Shown here one piece after another: positions 28,301 to 35,723 of a stretch of 64,000 nt of DNA (the first letter of the stretch is position 1; each line of letters begins with the position of its first letter). The translations under genes were made by a program, and so were the position numbers. This stretch comes from Bacillota bacterium. GTDB taxonomy: Bacteria; Bacillota_E; JAJZYS01; JAJYTV01. Below the pieces are notes generated by a model, which had not been told where the DNA came from, made no database searches, and saw only the letters and a program-made list of their open reading frames with translations. Where the stretch lies: positions 189,115 to 253,114 of the forward strand of contig JAJZVM010000001.1 of assembly GCA_021845645.1 (NCBI GenBank), given 5' to 3'.

Positions 28301-28396
28301 ATGTACGATCGCCCGGAAGATCTCGTCGTAGGGCAGCCCGGGATCGAGCGACCGAATCTCCTGCTCCAGCCGGTACAGACGCACGTCGGTCGACAA
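25301..28396 (-). CDS. GAF-GAF-PAS-GGDEF-EAL-CZB cyclic-di-GMP enzyme
   Basis: 1031-aa soluble signalling protein without membrane segments. Order: GAF-like (about 20-150), second GAF (180-335), PAS (345-465, ending YILSSHRDITERRKASER), GGDEF (470-635, intact SGGDEF and RRADLAMYAAK), EAL (650-905, EALLRW, NASPRQF, DDFGTGSSS, KIDQRFI, VAEGVET) and a C-terminal CZB-like domain (about 920-1031: LRWAALF, CGLGYWLETYG, SPAFADVEHAHATSH). Both catalytic motifs look intact, so synthesis, breakdown or both are possible. CZB domains bind zinc through His/Cys, as in DgcZ, where the domain is N-terminal. TTG start at 28394-28396. The Amt-kinase gene follows 61 bp downstream on the same strand. Confidence 0.93.
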   Translation of the reverse strand: MSTDVRLYRLEQEIRSLDPGLPYDEIFRAIVHIARELLDADSMAILLRQDGNLLQTVASQGAFDLRAWEAGRDDPPQPGGVEWRHADGSGSRQGHPAPGSVLRAGFTTGQGDGVVAVAFSGRRDRDAADEALIRLIAHQVGLATARRMQQEHREHETDTARRQVRRWRTLAQLGQAVMRSEDRTSLMLRVCEIAVAHGDSRVAWVGERDEAGEVRPVAWSGVDAQEGAQALLGLGVSLDPSDPRGTGPAARALREGRLCTVKDFRAHPELAIWWEMAARFGLRSIAAVPIPVSGASAAVLVLYGRDSGEFEDAGVQAVLTEIAQDLGFGLEMLEGRQRRIEAEEQLRLHHEIVEQATECLVVAQVGPNGKVTFVYANPAFEDMTGYRVDEMVGKSSQMLWGPRTDRQAIAGMHDVVLRGEPWSGEVYQYRKDGTEFLMDWSAVPLRDEHGQITYILSSHRDITERRKASERIAYLAHHDVLTGLPNRRLLEERIAHALHKARRHRHHFALALIDLDEFKQVNDSLGHSFGDKLLQQLAHRLQQVVRGEDTIARSGGDEFILLVDTVQERSELDHLLGRLATALRQPCAIAGRSFSLRGSIGVALFPQDGEDADTLLRRADLAMYAAKSGGDGPCRYFEPDMEAAVALRGDLRVRLQQAIRRGELELHYQPQVDLARQEVVGFEALLRWRDPAVGLRLPGEFLPAAEGTSLEQEIGRFVLRQAVAQAERLALRGRPLQVAMNASPRQFLAPDFPYQLQEVLRQHPAAEARHLTIEITESAAVHDFERARSQMEKCRELGVQIALDDFGTGSSSITLLQELPCDIVKIDQRFIEAMLRTPESPAIIHGILLMGHAMERQVVAEGVETPAQAQALLRLGCHLVQGYEIARPMPEADLDDFLRGFAGRLPLLAEEELRSATETFQQLAAELGHLRWAALFTATAGQGGARPYGRHKRVGGTCCGLGYWLETYGRNHFSGSPAFADVEHAHATSHRLAAEALRLHGEGDLEAARRVAQELWQQKDNLIMAVARLNA

Positions 28397-28463
28397 TGGC
28401 GCTCCGCCTTTGGTACTAAATTCGCCTCATTAATTGCGCACGACGCGACACAGTTCCTGTGCG

Positions 28464-28919
28464 TCAGCGGCAGAGCGCCGCCCATGTCGCGTCGGCCGCC
28501 AGGCGGAGGTCGTCGCCCTGCACGAGGAGTTCCTGGCCGCGGCGGCCGGCACTCACCGCGATCTCCCGCCCCTGCGCTGCGAGATCCAGGAATACGGGCA
28601 GGGAGCGCTTCGTCCCGAGAGGCGACACGGAGCCGCGCACGTAGCCGGTCATGCGCTGGATATCGCCGGGATCCGCCATCTGGGCGTCGGGCTGTCCCCA
28701 GGCGCGTGCGATGGCCCTCAAGCTGAGCTCCGCGGTGGCCGGCACGACGCCGAGCGCGAATGCGCGACCGCTCCGCACGAGAAGCGTCTTGAAGACGCGC
28801 TCGGGAACGATGTCAAGCTTTCTTGCGACTTCCAGCGCGGTCTTCTCGACTTCGTCGTACTCTAGTACCCGGTACGCGAGGTGCAGGGCATCGAGCCGGT
28901 CGGTTGCGGGCGTGCGCAC
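28464..28919 (-). CDS. ebsC: YbaK/EbsC-type aminoacyl-tRNA deacylase
   Basis: 151-aa protein of the YbaK family, which hydrolyses mischarged tRNA (Cys-tRNAPro in known members). Signatures: LAYRVLEYDEVEKTALEVAR, VFKTLLVRSGRAFALGVVPA with the conserved Lys, and GYVRGSVSPLGTKRSLPVFLD with the GxxSPxG loop. The GTG at 28917-28919 has AAGGAG upstream and gives a family-like N-terminus (TPATDRLDAL); an upstream ATG would add a Pro-rich, unlike stretch. Divergent from the zinc-ribbon/nuoI pair. Confidence 0.9.
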   Translation of the reverse strand: MRTPATDRLDALHLAYRVLEYDEVEKTALEVARKLDIVPERVFKTLLVRSGRAFALGVVPATAELSLRAIARAWGQPDAQMADPGDIQRMTGYVRGSVSPLGTKRSLPVFLDLAAQGREIAVSAGRRGQELLVQGDDLRLAADATWAALCR

Positions 28920-29066
28920 CTCGAGGTCATCTCCTTCCACGGCCGGGCCAGCCGGTGGCCGAGGCCCCTCGAACATTGACACACCGGAACGTGCGTCCCA
29001 CAATGGATAAGGTTACGCGGCGTGGCGCCAATGGGGAGCGCAGCTCGCAGCAGGAGGTGGCCCCAC

Positions 29067-29258
29067 TTGGTTTGTACCCGTTGTCAGCATCCCATCTACC
29101 GCACCGACAAGGCAACCGAGATGACCGCATACGCAGAACTCGTCCTCTTCCCGCTCGGTCGTATCCGCGCTCTTGCACGCAAGGGCGACCACTCGTACGT
29201 CGCGCTCATCGAGTGCCCCAATTGCGGTCGGGAGAACGACGTCCCGATCGATTTCTGA
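29067..29258 (+). CDS. Small zinc-ribbon protein
   Basis: 63-aa protein beginning MVCTRCQHPIYRTDKATEM and ending ALIECPNCGRENDVPIDF. The two CxxC pairs would bind one zinc. The TTG at 29067 follows CAGGAGG by 7 bases; the frame upstream is Arg/Ser-rich and unlikely to be translated. The nuoI-like gene starts 29 bp downstream, so the two are probably co-transcribed. I recognise no family; a role with the ferredoxin-like neighbour is inference. Confidence 0.6.
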   Translation: MVCTRCQHPIYRTDKATEMTAYAELVLFPLGRIRALARKGDHSYVALIECPNCGRENDVPIDF

Positions 29259-29287
29259 TCTGCCGCCAGCCCAAAGGGGGGGAGCGC

Positions 29288-29821
29288 ATGTTTGAAGCTG
29301 TCGGGAATATTCTGAAGGGTCTGGGCATCACCCTCAAGATCTTCACAACCGTGCCCAACCAGACCGTGGGCTATCCCGAGAAGAAGCGCGAGCTGCCTGC
29401 CCGCTACCGCGGGGTGCACAAGCTCCGCCGCTACGCGGACGGTATGGAGCGCTGCGTCGGCTGTGAGCTGTGCGCGGCTGCCTGCCCGGCCTACGCGATC
29501 ACCGTCGTCGCCGCGGAGAACGACCCGGAGCACCGGGTCAGCCCGGGCGAGCGCTACGCCGCGCGCTACGAGATCGATTACCTGCGCTGCATCTTCTGCG
29601 GCGAGTGCGAACGCGCCTGCCCGGTGGACGCCATCGTCCTGACGCCGCAGCCCTTGCCGCCGTTCATCAGCCGCCGACAGGTGATCATGACAAAGCAGGA
29701 TCTGCTCGAGCCGTACCCTGGCGGCGACCCGCCAGCGTTCCACCTGCACCCCTGGGAGGACGCGCCGGACCGCATCGACCGCTGGCCCGTACCGCAGGAG
29801 CAGCTGCCGAGCCCCCGCTGA
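29288..29821 (+). CDS. nuoI: NuoI-like 2[4Fe-4S] ferredoxin
   Basis: 177-aa protein matching the NuoI subunit of complex I, which passes electrons between iron-sulfur clusters in the peripheral arm. After an N-terminal helix (MFEAVGNILKGLGITLKIF) come CVGCELCAAACPAYAI and CIFCGECERACPVDAI, the two cluster motifs, and the tail MTKQDLLEPYPGGDP. No other nuo gene is in the window, so it may be a complex I part left alone, or serve another redox enzyme. ATG at 29288 follows GGAGCGC. A strong terminator follows directly, so it is the last gene of its unit. Confidence 0.9.
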   Translation: MFEAVGNILKGLGITLKIFTTVPNQTVGYPEKKRELPARYRGVHKLRRYADGMERCVGCELCAAACPAYAITVVAAENDPEHRVSPGERYAARYEIDYLRCIFCGECERACPVDAIVLTPQPLPPFISRRQVIMTKQDLLEPYPGGDPPAFHLHPWEDAPDRIDRWPVPQEQLPSPR

Positions 29822-29835
29822 TCCTGGAAGCGTGC

Positions 29836-29861
29836 GCGGCGCCGCCTTGTGGCGGCGCCGC
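29836..29861 (+). terminator. Intrinsic terminator after nuoI
   Basis: 11-bp GC stem (GCGGCGCCGCC and complement) with a TTGT loop followed by TCTTCTTT. Also lies 35 bp downstream of the convergent carboxypeptidase gene. Confidence 0.8.
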
Positions 29862-29895
29862 TCTTCTTTGCGCTCGAGCACGTGGAGATGCGGTC

Positions 29896-32688
29896 TCAGC
29901 CGCCGGGCGGCGCGATCACCGGCGCCCATCGGCCCGAAAACGCGAGACCGCTCATGAGGATCGCCACCGCGTACATCGTGCCGTTCTCGTCCAGATACCC
30001 GATCTCAGCGGCGTCGCCTGGTCCCGCGACGCGCCAGAGGCCGCTGCCGAGCGCCTGGCGCAGCGGCAGCTCCGCCCCGGCCGCCTGCACCTGCCCAAGG
30101 ACGGTGGTGACGCTCTCAGGCGTCATGTAGTCGCTCATGGCGGCGCCCGTGGGATCCGGCAGGATGTCCAGGCTTCCCGCAGCCGCCGCCACTCTGCCCA
30201 CGGCGCCGGAGCCCATGTTCTGCAGCAGTTGCGATGCCATCTCTGTCGACGGCTGCGTCAGGACAGCCCGGGCGATCGCCCCGTAGGAGCTGCCCGGCAG
30301 CGATGCCAGCACGGCTGCCTCGGGCTGCGCCACGGCGCCGTACACCGCGCTGTTGTCGAGTGTGACGCCGGCCCCCGCGAGCAGGTCCCGGAACTCCGTA
30401 GCCGCCAGCAGTCCGGCGTCCGGAGGCGCAACCTGGAGGCTGACGGACGTCCTGGCCGGCACGAGGCCCTGGACAACGTAGCCGTCGCTGCCGGGCACGA
30501 GCTGCGCGGCGACGCTAGGCACGGTCGAGGCAGGGGCTCCCTGCGCCTCGTCGGACACCGTGACCGGCGCGTCGGCGGGCGCGACGGTCACCGAAGCCGG
30601 CTCGCCGGCCGCCGAAGCCGATACCGTGATGGTCACGATGTCGCTGCCTGCGATCAGGCGCGACACCGGAGGCAGGAAAGGCTGGCCGAGTGCCTCGTAC
30701 ACCGCCCCGGCAGGCCAGCGCGCGCCAATCGCCGTTCCTGGTCCCGCCACGTACTCCACCGGCCCCCTGATGCTGATCACCCCCCGCGCACGCACCGCCG
30801 CCACAAGCTGCCGCAGGCTGGAGAGGGTGAGGTCGGGGGCATAGGCGCCGTCCAGGATGACGGGACCGTCGAGCACGCCACCCGACACGATGCCGCCGGC
30901 GCGAACGGTGGTCGCCGCGAAGCCGCTCGGCGACCCCTTAAGGGCCGCTGCCAGCAAGGGGATGCGCGACACCCAGTCGCTGCGGATCAGTGCCGACCCG
31001 TTCGCCTGCCAGACCAGCCTGCCGGTGTGAAGGTCCAGGACCGCGCCCCCGGTGACGGCGCCGTGGCCCGCCGACATGCCGACGAGGAAGGACGCGACGA
31101 AGGGCGGCGGTGCCACGCGCTGTGCCGCAGGTGTCTGGGCGGTGCCTTGCAGGTTCGGCCAACGGGCCAGGTCCACCGTCATCTGGTCGATCGGGCTCGG
31201 CACCGCGCCGATGTAGGCGAGTTGCGCCGCCGGTGGGCCCTCGATGAGCAGTGCGAAGGCGATGGTGTGGCCGTTCGCCGCCGTCGCGTAGCCGGCGTAG
31301 TTCCACTGGTTCGCGAGATTGCCCGTCTTGAGCCAGACCTTGCCGGCGGCGGGCGTGCCGACGAAATGCCCGCAGATCACGCCGCAGACCTTGGTCTCTG
31401 TGCTGCCTGCCTCCATCAGCGAGTTCTTGAAGGTGGCGTACCAGGGCTGTCCCGCCCCATAGCGCAGAAGCGCCACCACCTGCTGCGCGCTGCGCACCTC
31501 GAGCGGCGACAGTCCCGACCCGTCGACCTGTGCGACCTCGTAGCCGAGCCCGGCCGTGCGCCCGAAGGCCGCCATATAGGCCGACGACGCCGCCGCCGAC
31601 CCGTCGCCGCCCTGCAGCGTGCCGAGTGTGCGGTAGAGGTTGTCGGCCATGGCGTTCACCGAGAAGCGGTTCTGCAGTTGGAGGAGGCTGGAGAGCGGCT
31701 GCGACGAGACGGTGGCCACGGGAACGACCCCCGGGGGCAGGGTGCCGGTGGCGGCGGCGGTCGCGAGGTGTACTCCGTCCTGGCTCAGAGCCTGCGCGAA
31801 GAGCGCGGATGCGAACAAGGCGGGGTCATGCACCGACAGGAAGCTGGCTGCGACGTGCCCCGGCAGAAGGCTGCCCTGCACGACGAGCGTGTTCGTGCCT
31901 GGCTGACGGGTGATCGTCGCGCCCACAGCGCCCCTGGCCACGGTCGTGGCCCCGTCGCGGATCTGGAAGAAGCCCGGCACCCGCAAAGCGCCGTTGAAGG
32001 AGAGTGCGACCTTGACCGGGCCGCCCGTCGCAGCGGCCCCTGTGGCGACCACCTCGATCTCCGAGCGCTCCGCCGTGAGCGCCTGCGCCCCGGTGGCATC
32101 GGGCGAGAGGAGTTCGGCGGCGGACCAGCCGGCGCCGATCTCCGGTGGCGCAAACATCGTGCTGACGCCGATCACCTGCGTCGCCTGCGGCACCTTCCTG
32201 GCGACCGCCGCCGCCAGGTTCTCGAGGCTGTGCGTACCGTTGGCTTCAAGCCAGGGATCACCGCCGCCCACGAGGTAGACGGGTCCGGGACTGCCTGCGA
32301 GCACCGCGGCGGAGGCCTCGACACGCGTCTCATAGGTGAAGCCGGGGCCGAGCGCCGCGAGCGCCGCGGCGGAGGTGAAGAGTTTCGTCAGGGAGGCCGC
32401 GATCTGCATCTGCTGCGGGTTGATTGCGGCCAGTGGCTTGTTGGCGGTGATGTCATAGGCGTAGGCGGATATCGTCGCGTGCGACAGCTCAGGACTCTTT
32501 GCGAGCGTCTGCCAGAGGCCCTGCAGGGCCGTTGCCGGCGTGACGAGGCTCGTCGCTGCCAGATCCGCGGCGGAGGCGTGCCCCGCCGCCGACCCGCCGC
32601 TGGCCACCGGCTGTACCGCAAGAACCAGCGCCGCCACTGCTGCCGCGATGGCCCCGGCCGCCAGGTACCTGCGCCCTAGGCGCATCAC
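29896..32688 (-). CDS. dacB: PBP4-type D-Ala-D-Ala carboxypeptidase with a degenerate second copy
   Basis: 930-aa exported peptidase of the S13 family. Residues 1-38 look like a signal sequence. The first domain (about 45-515) has all three active-site motifs: S99-L-T-K102 (ASLTKLFTS), S343-V-N345 (FSVNAMADN) and K454-T-G456 (VWLKTGNLANQWNYAGY). Residues about 525-930 repeat the same plan but the motifs have changed: SDWV in place of SxxK, STE in place of SxN, and VAG in place of KTG. The second half is thus probably inactive, perhaps structural or peptidoglycan-binding. The start may be GTG at 32688 or the next codon, ATG. It acts outside the membrane on peptidoglycan. Confidence 0.88.
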   Translation of the reverse strand: MMRLGRRYLAAGAIAAAVAALVLAVQPVASGGSAAGHASAADLAATSLVTPATALQGLWQTLAKSPELSHATISAYAYDITANKPLAAINPQQMQIAASLTKLFTSAAALAALGPGFTYETRVEASAAVLAGSPGPVYLVGGGDPWLEANGTHSLENLAAAVARKVPQATQVIGVSTMFAPPEIGAGWSAAELLSPDATGAQALTAERSEIEVVATGAAATGGPVKVALSFNGALRVPGFFQIRDGATTVARGAVGATITRQPGTNTLVVQGSLLPGHVAASFLSVHDPALFASALFAQALSQDGVHLATAAATGTLPPGVVPVATVSSQPLSSLLQLQNRFSVNAMADNLYRTLGTLQGGDGSAAASSAYMAAFGRTAGLGYEVAQVDGSGLSPLEVRSAQQVVALLRYGAGQPWYATFKNSLMEAGSTETKVCGVICGHFVGTPAAGKVWLKTGNLANQWNYAGYATAANGHTIAFALLIEGPPAAQLAYIGAVPSPIDQMTVDLARWPNLQGTAQTPAAQRVAPPPFVASFLVGMSAGHGAVTGGAVLDLHTGRLVWQANGSALIRSDWVSRIPLLAAALKGSPSGFAATTVRAGGIVSGGVLDGPVILDGAYAPDLTLSSLRQLVAAVRARGVISIRGPVEYVAGPGTAIGARWPAGAVYEALGQPFLPPVSRLIAGSDIVTITVSASAAGEPASVTVAPADAPVTVSDEAQGAPASTVPSVAAQLVPGSDGYVVQGLVPARTSVSLQVAPPDAGLLAATEFRDLLAGAGVTLDNSAVYGAVAQPEAAVLASLPGSSYGAIARAVLTQPSTEMASQLLQNMGSGAVGRVAAAAGSLDILPDPTGAAMSDYMTPESVTTVLGQVQAAGAELPLRQALGSGLWRVAGPGDAAEIGYLDENGTMYAVAILMSGLAFSGRWAPVIAPPGG

Positions 32689-32857
32689 GCATCACCCCCC
32701 CCAAGATGATAGAACGACGCGGGCGGCCGATGGGTTGCCCATGCCATCAGAGGCAGGGGCGCGGCGGCCGTTCGTTCACACTCGCCGCGGCCCCTTGCCC
32801 TCTCGCCGAACGGATCGGCCGTCCGCAGCCTGGCTGTCGACCGGTGTGAGACCGCCG

Positions 32858-33613
32858 CTAGCCGCCCGTTCCAGACGGTCCGCCTGCCGGCCTCTGCCCG
32901 AATCCCTTGCGCTCCACGAACCGTTGCACCGTCGCCGCGGCCTGCCGCTCCTGGGCTTTGGCCTGGGCGGACGTCAGCTGCTTCGAGGCCGCCTCCTTCT
33001 GGATGGCCTGCCTCAGGACCGTCGTGAGCACGGACTCGAGTCCCGCCAGGGACTTCTTCTCGCTGCTCGCGATCTCGGCGAGCGACTGGCCAGAGCGCAT
33101 GTACTGCTGGAGCTTGGCCGCGGAGAGTCCCAGATAGCTGGCCGCGGCGGGCTGCAGGGCGGCAAGGCTGCCGCCGCGCCCTCCTCCGAGGGCGCCGAAG
33201 CCCCTGGGGCCCGTGTCCTGCACGAACCGCGCGACCGTCGCGGCCGCCTGCTTCTCCTGTGTGCTCGCCTGCCCCGACGTCAGGCGCTTGGCCTTGACCT
33301 CCTGCTGGATGGCCTGCTTGAGGGCCGTCGTCAGCGCAGCCTCAAGGCCATTCAGGGACTTCTTCTCGCCGCTCGCGATCTTGGCGAGCGACTCGCCCGC
33401 ACGCATGTCCCGCTGGAGCGCAGCCATGGACAGGCCCAGATACCTGGCCGCCGCGGGCAGCATGGCCGAGAACGCCCCGCCGAGCCCTGGCGCACCGCTG
33501 CCGCCGGCCGCCAGCAGGATCGGCGGCCCGGAAGCGGAGGCGGACAGCGAAGGCACCGCCATCAGGAGGGGCAGCGCCAAGGCAGCCCCGGCAACACCCT
33601 TGCGAAGATCCAC
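32858..33613 (-). CDS. Secreted protein with two helical repeats
   Basis: 251-aa protein with a signal-like N-terminus (GVAGAALALPLLMAVPSLSASA). Two repeats of about 90 residues follow, each with the pattern YLGLS..L...M..G.SLA.IAS.EKKSL..LE, then a charged helix with K-LTS-QA..QE-QAAATV.RFV. The repeats share most positions. Similar helical units occur in small secreted proteins of Bacillota, function unknown. The GTG at 33611-33613 is used because AGGAGG lies 6 bases upstream; the start five codons earlier overlaps that site. No catalytic residues or anchoring signal are visible. Confidence 0.7.
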   Translation of the reverse strand: MDLRKGVAGAALALPLLMAVPSLSASASGPPILLAAGGSGAPGLGGAFSAMLPAAARYLGLSMAALQRDMRAGESLAKIASGEKKSLNGLEAALTTALKQAIQQEVKAKRLTSGQASTQEKQAAATVARFVQDTGPRGFGALGGGRGGSLAALQPAAASYLGLSAAKLQQYMRSGQSLAEIASSEKKSLAGLESVLTTVLRQAIQKEAASKQLTSAQAKAQERQAAATVQRFVERKGFGQRPAGGPSGTGG

Positions 33614-33719
33614 ATCGTCCCTCCTCACGGCGAAGTCTGGACGATCTTCCTTGGATCCGCCTTAGTGAGACCTAAGGGCCGCGTAGGCCAGCGGCCACGC
33701 ATCGCATGAGGCCCCGTTC

Positions 33720-33763
33720 GGCACACCAGGGCCCCGGCCGGTCGGCCGGGGCCCTGGTGTGCC
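33720..33763 (-). terminator. Terminator of the glycine-cleavage operon
   Basis: Perfect 20-bp stem (GGCACACCAGGGCCCCGGCC and its complement) with a 4-nt loop, 6 bp after the glyA stop. The trailing sequence has no long U run, but the stem is among the strongest in the window. Confidence 0.85.
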
Positions 33764-33769
33764 GTCCTC

Positions 33770-35011
33770 TCAGGCGAGTTCCGGGTAGAGCGGGAAGCGG
33801 CGGCAGAGGCCGAGCGCCTGCTCGCGGATCTCCTCGAGGCGCGCCGGGTTCCCGCGGCCCTTGATCGCCTCGTCGATCATGCCGCCGATCTCGCGCATCT
33901 CCTGGGCACGGATGCCCCGGGTCGTCAGGGCGGCCGTGCCGATGCGGACGCCGCTCGTGACGAACGGCGAGCGCTTCTCGCCGGGCACCGTGTTCTTGTT
34001 CACGGTCATGCCCGCCTGTTCGAGCGCCTGCTCGGCGTCCTTGCCCGTGAGGTCGTCGCGGTCCACGAAGGACATCAGCAGCAGGTGGTTGTCCGTGCCG
34101 CCAGAGACCAGGCGATAGCCGCGCGCCACGAGTTCCTCGGCGAGCGCCTGGGCGTTCTCGCGCACGGCGCGCTGGTAGGTCTTGAACTCCGGGCGCATGG
34201 CTTCGCCGAAGGCAACCGCCTTGGCGGCGATGATGTGCTCGAGCGGGCCTCCCTGCAGACCAGGGAAGACCACCTTGTCGACCTGCGGGCCGAGCTCGCG
34301 GGATGTGAGGATGAAGCCGCCGCGCGGCCCGCGCAGCGTCTTGTGCGTGGTGGACGTGACGATGTCGGCATAGCCGACGGGGGTCGGATGCTCTCCCGCG
34401 GCCACGAGGCCCGCGATGTGCGCCATGTCCACCATCAGCTTCGCACCGGCCGCGTCGGCGATCCGCCTGAGGCGTGGGAAGTCGATGATGCGCGGGTAGG
34501 CCGAGGCGCCCGCGACGATCAGCTTCGGGTGGTGCTCCTGCGCGAGCGCCTCGATCTCGTCGTAGTCGATCTGCTCGGTCACGGCGCTCACGCCGTAGGC
34601 GACGAAGCGGTAGTCCTGGCCGGAGAAGTTCACGGGACTGCCGTGCGTGAGGTGGCCGCCCTCGCTCAGCTTCATGCCGAGGACGGTGTCGCCCGGCTTG
34701 ATGAGCGCGTGGTAGGCCGCCATGTTGGCCGGCGCACCGGCGTGCGGCTGGACGTTGGCGTACTCCGCGTGAAAGAGGGCGCAGGCGCGGTTGCGCGCGA
34801 GCTCCTCCACCTCGTCGACGACGTGGCAGCCGCCGTAGTAGCGGTGGCCCGGGTAGCCCTCGGCATACTTGTTGGTCAGGACGCTGCCCATGGCCTCAAG
34901 CACCGCGAGCGACGTGAAGTTCTCGGACGCGATGAGCTCGAGGGTCTCGCGCTGGCGCGTGAGCTCAAGGCCGATGAGGCGCCGGATTTCCGGATCGGTC
35001 TCAGCGAGCAA
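33770..35011 (-). CDS. glyA: Serine hydroxymethyltransferase
   Basis: 413-aa PLP enzyme interconverting serine and glycine with tetrahydrofolate. Motifs: [50 protein letters not shown] and the PLP-lysine string [15 protein letters not shown]. The TTG at 35009-35011 lies 9 bases after AAGGAGG and gives the family length; it overlaps the end of lipM by 11 bp. Last gene of the gcv operon, where it makes serine from glycine plus the methylene-THF released by GcvT. Confidence 0.96.
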   Translation of the reverse strand: MLAETDPEIRRLIGLELTRQRETLELIASENFTSLAVLEAMGSVLTNKYAEGYPGHRYYGGCHVVDEVEELARNRACALFHAEYANVQPHAGAPANMAAYHALIKPGDTVLGMKLSEGGHLTHGSPVNFSGQDYRFVAYGVSAVTEQIDYDEIEALAQEHHPKLIVAGASAYPRIIDFPRLRRIADAAGAKLMVDMAHIAGLVAAGEHPTPVGYADIVTSTTHKTLRGPRGGFILTSRELGPQVDKVVFPGLQGGPLEHIIAAKAVAFGEAMRPEFKTYQRAVRENAQALAEELVARGYRLVSGGTDNHLLLMSFVDRDDLTGKDAEQALEQAGMTVNKNTVPGEKRSPFVTSGVRIGTAALTTRGIRAQEMREIGGMIDEAIKGRGNPARLEEIREQALGLCRRFPLYPELA

Positions 35012-35723
35012 TGCCAGATACCTCCTTGGGACGATCCGCCCACCAGGACGCGAACGCCCGCGCAAGAGCGTCCCGCACCTCGCGGCGGCTTGGCTCGCGT
35101 CCGATCGCCTGCGTCAGGTCGACGGCGCGTCGCCGCATCGCCTCTTCATAAGGATGGGGATCATGGGGCGCGAAGATTTGCGCCCAAAGCCCGTAATCCA
35201 GCCGCAGGGGAAGGGCCCCATGCTGCAACAGGACGCTCAGGTGGCGCACCTGCGCGGATCCGAGCAGCTTGCGCCCCCCCGCCTCGATCTCATACCAGGA
35301 CGGCTGCTGGAAGCAGTTCTCGTCGCGTCCGCCCTGCCCGGGCTCGCCGGCGAGCGCGACGTCGGCGCCGAGCTCGCGGAGGGCATGGAGCAAGGGGCGG
35401 GCGATCTCGAGGTAGGTGCTGCGCACGTCGCCGGGCAGATCCTGCGCGGGGACGGCGAAGGCGTACGTCACCTCGTGCTGGTGCAGCACCGCCTTGCCGC
35501 CCGTCGGCCGGCGCACCAGGTCCACGCCGAGGTCCCTGAGACGCTCCGGGCCGAAGGCCTCCGGGGACTGCCCGTAGCCGAGCGACAGGGTCGGCCGGCG
35601 CCAGCCGTACAGGCGCAGACGCGCCTGCCCGTCTTGGCGCACGAGGTCTGCGAGGGCGAGGTCCCGGGCCATGTTGTAGCCGCCGGAGCGATCGCCCTCG
35701 CGCAGGATGAGGATCTCAGCCAC
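35001..35723 (-). CDS. lipM: Octanoyltransferase LipM / lipoate-protein ligase-like protein
   Basis: 240-aa protein of the LplA/LipB fold. It has [18 protein letters not shown], a motif [13 protein letters not shown] with a Cys at the place of the catalytic cysteine in Bacillus LipM, and [12 protein letters not shown]. LipM moves octanoate from acyl carrier protein to GcvH, the first step in making its lipoyl group. Location in the gcv operon agrees. Choice of LipM over ligase rests on the Cys and lack of the LplA C-terminal domain. Overlaps gcvPB upstream by 8 bp and glyA downstream by 11 bp. Confidence 0.87.
   Translation of the reverse strand: MAEILILREGDRSGGYNMARDLALADLVRQDGQARLRLYGWRRPTLSLGYGQSPEAFGPERLRDLGVDLVRRPTGGKAVLHQHEVTYAFAVPAQDLPGDVRSTYLEIARPLLHALRELGADVALAGEPGQGGRDENCFQQPSWYEIEAGGRKLLGSAQVRHLSVLLQHGALPLRLDYGLWAQIFAPHDPHPYEEAMRRRAVDLTQAIGREPSRREVRDALARAFASWWADRPKEVSGIAR

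Noticed and set aside
29470..32679. Plus-strand open frame of more than 1000 codons
   Set aside because: Opposite the PBP4 gene; Arg/Gly/Ala-rich translation without motifs. Long antisense frames are expected at this GC content.
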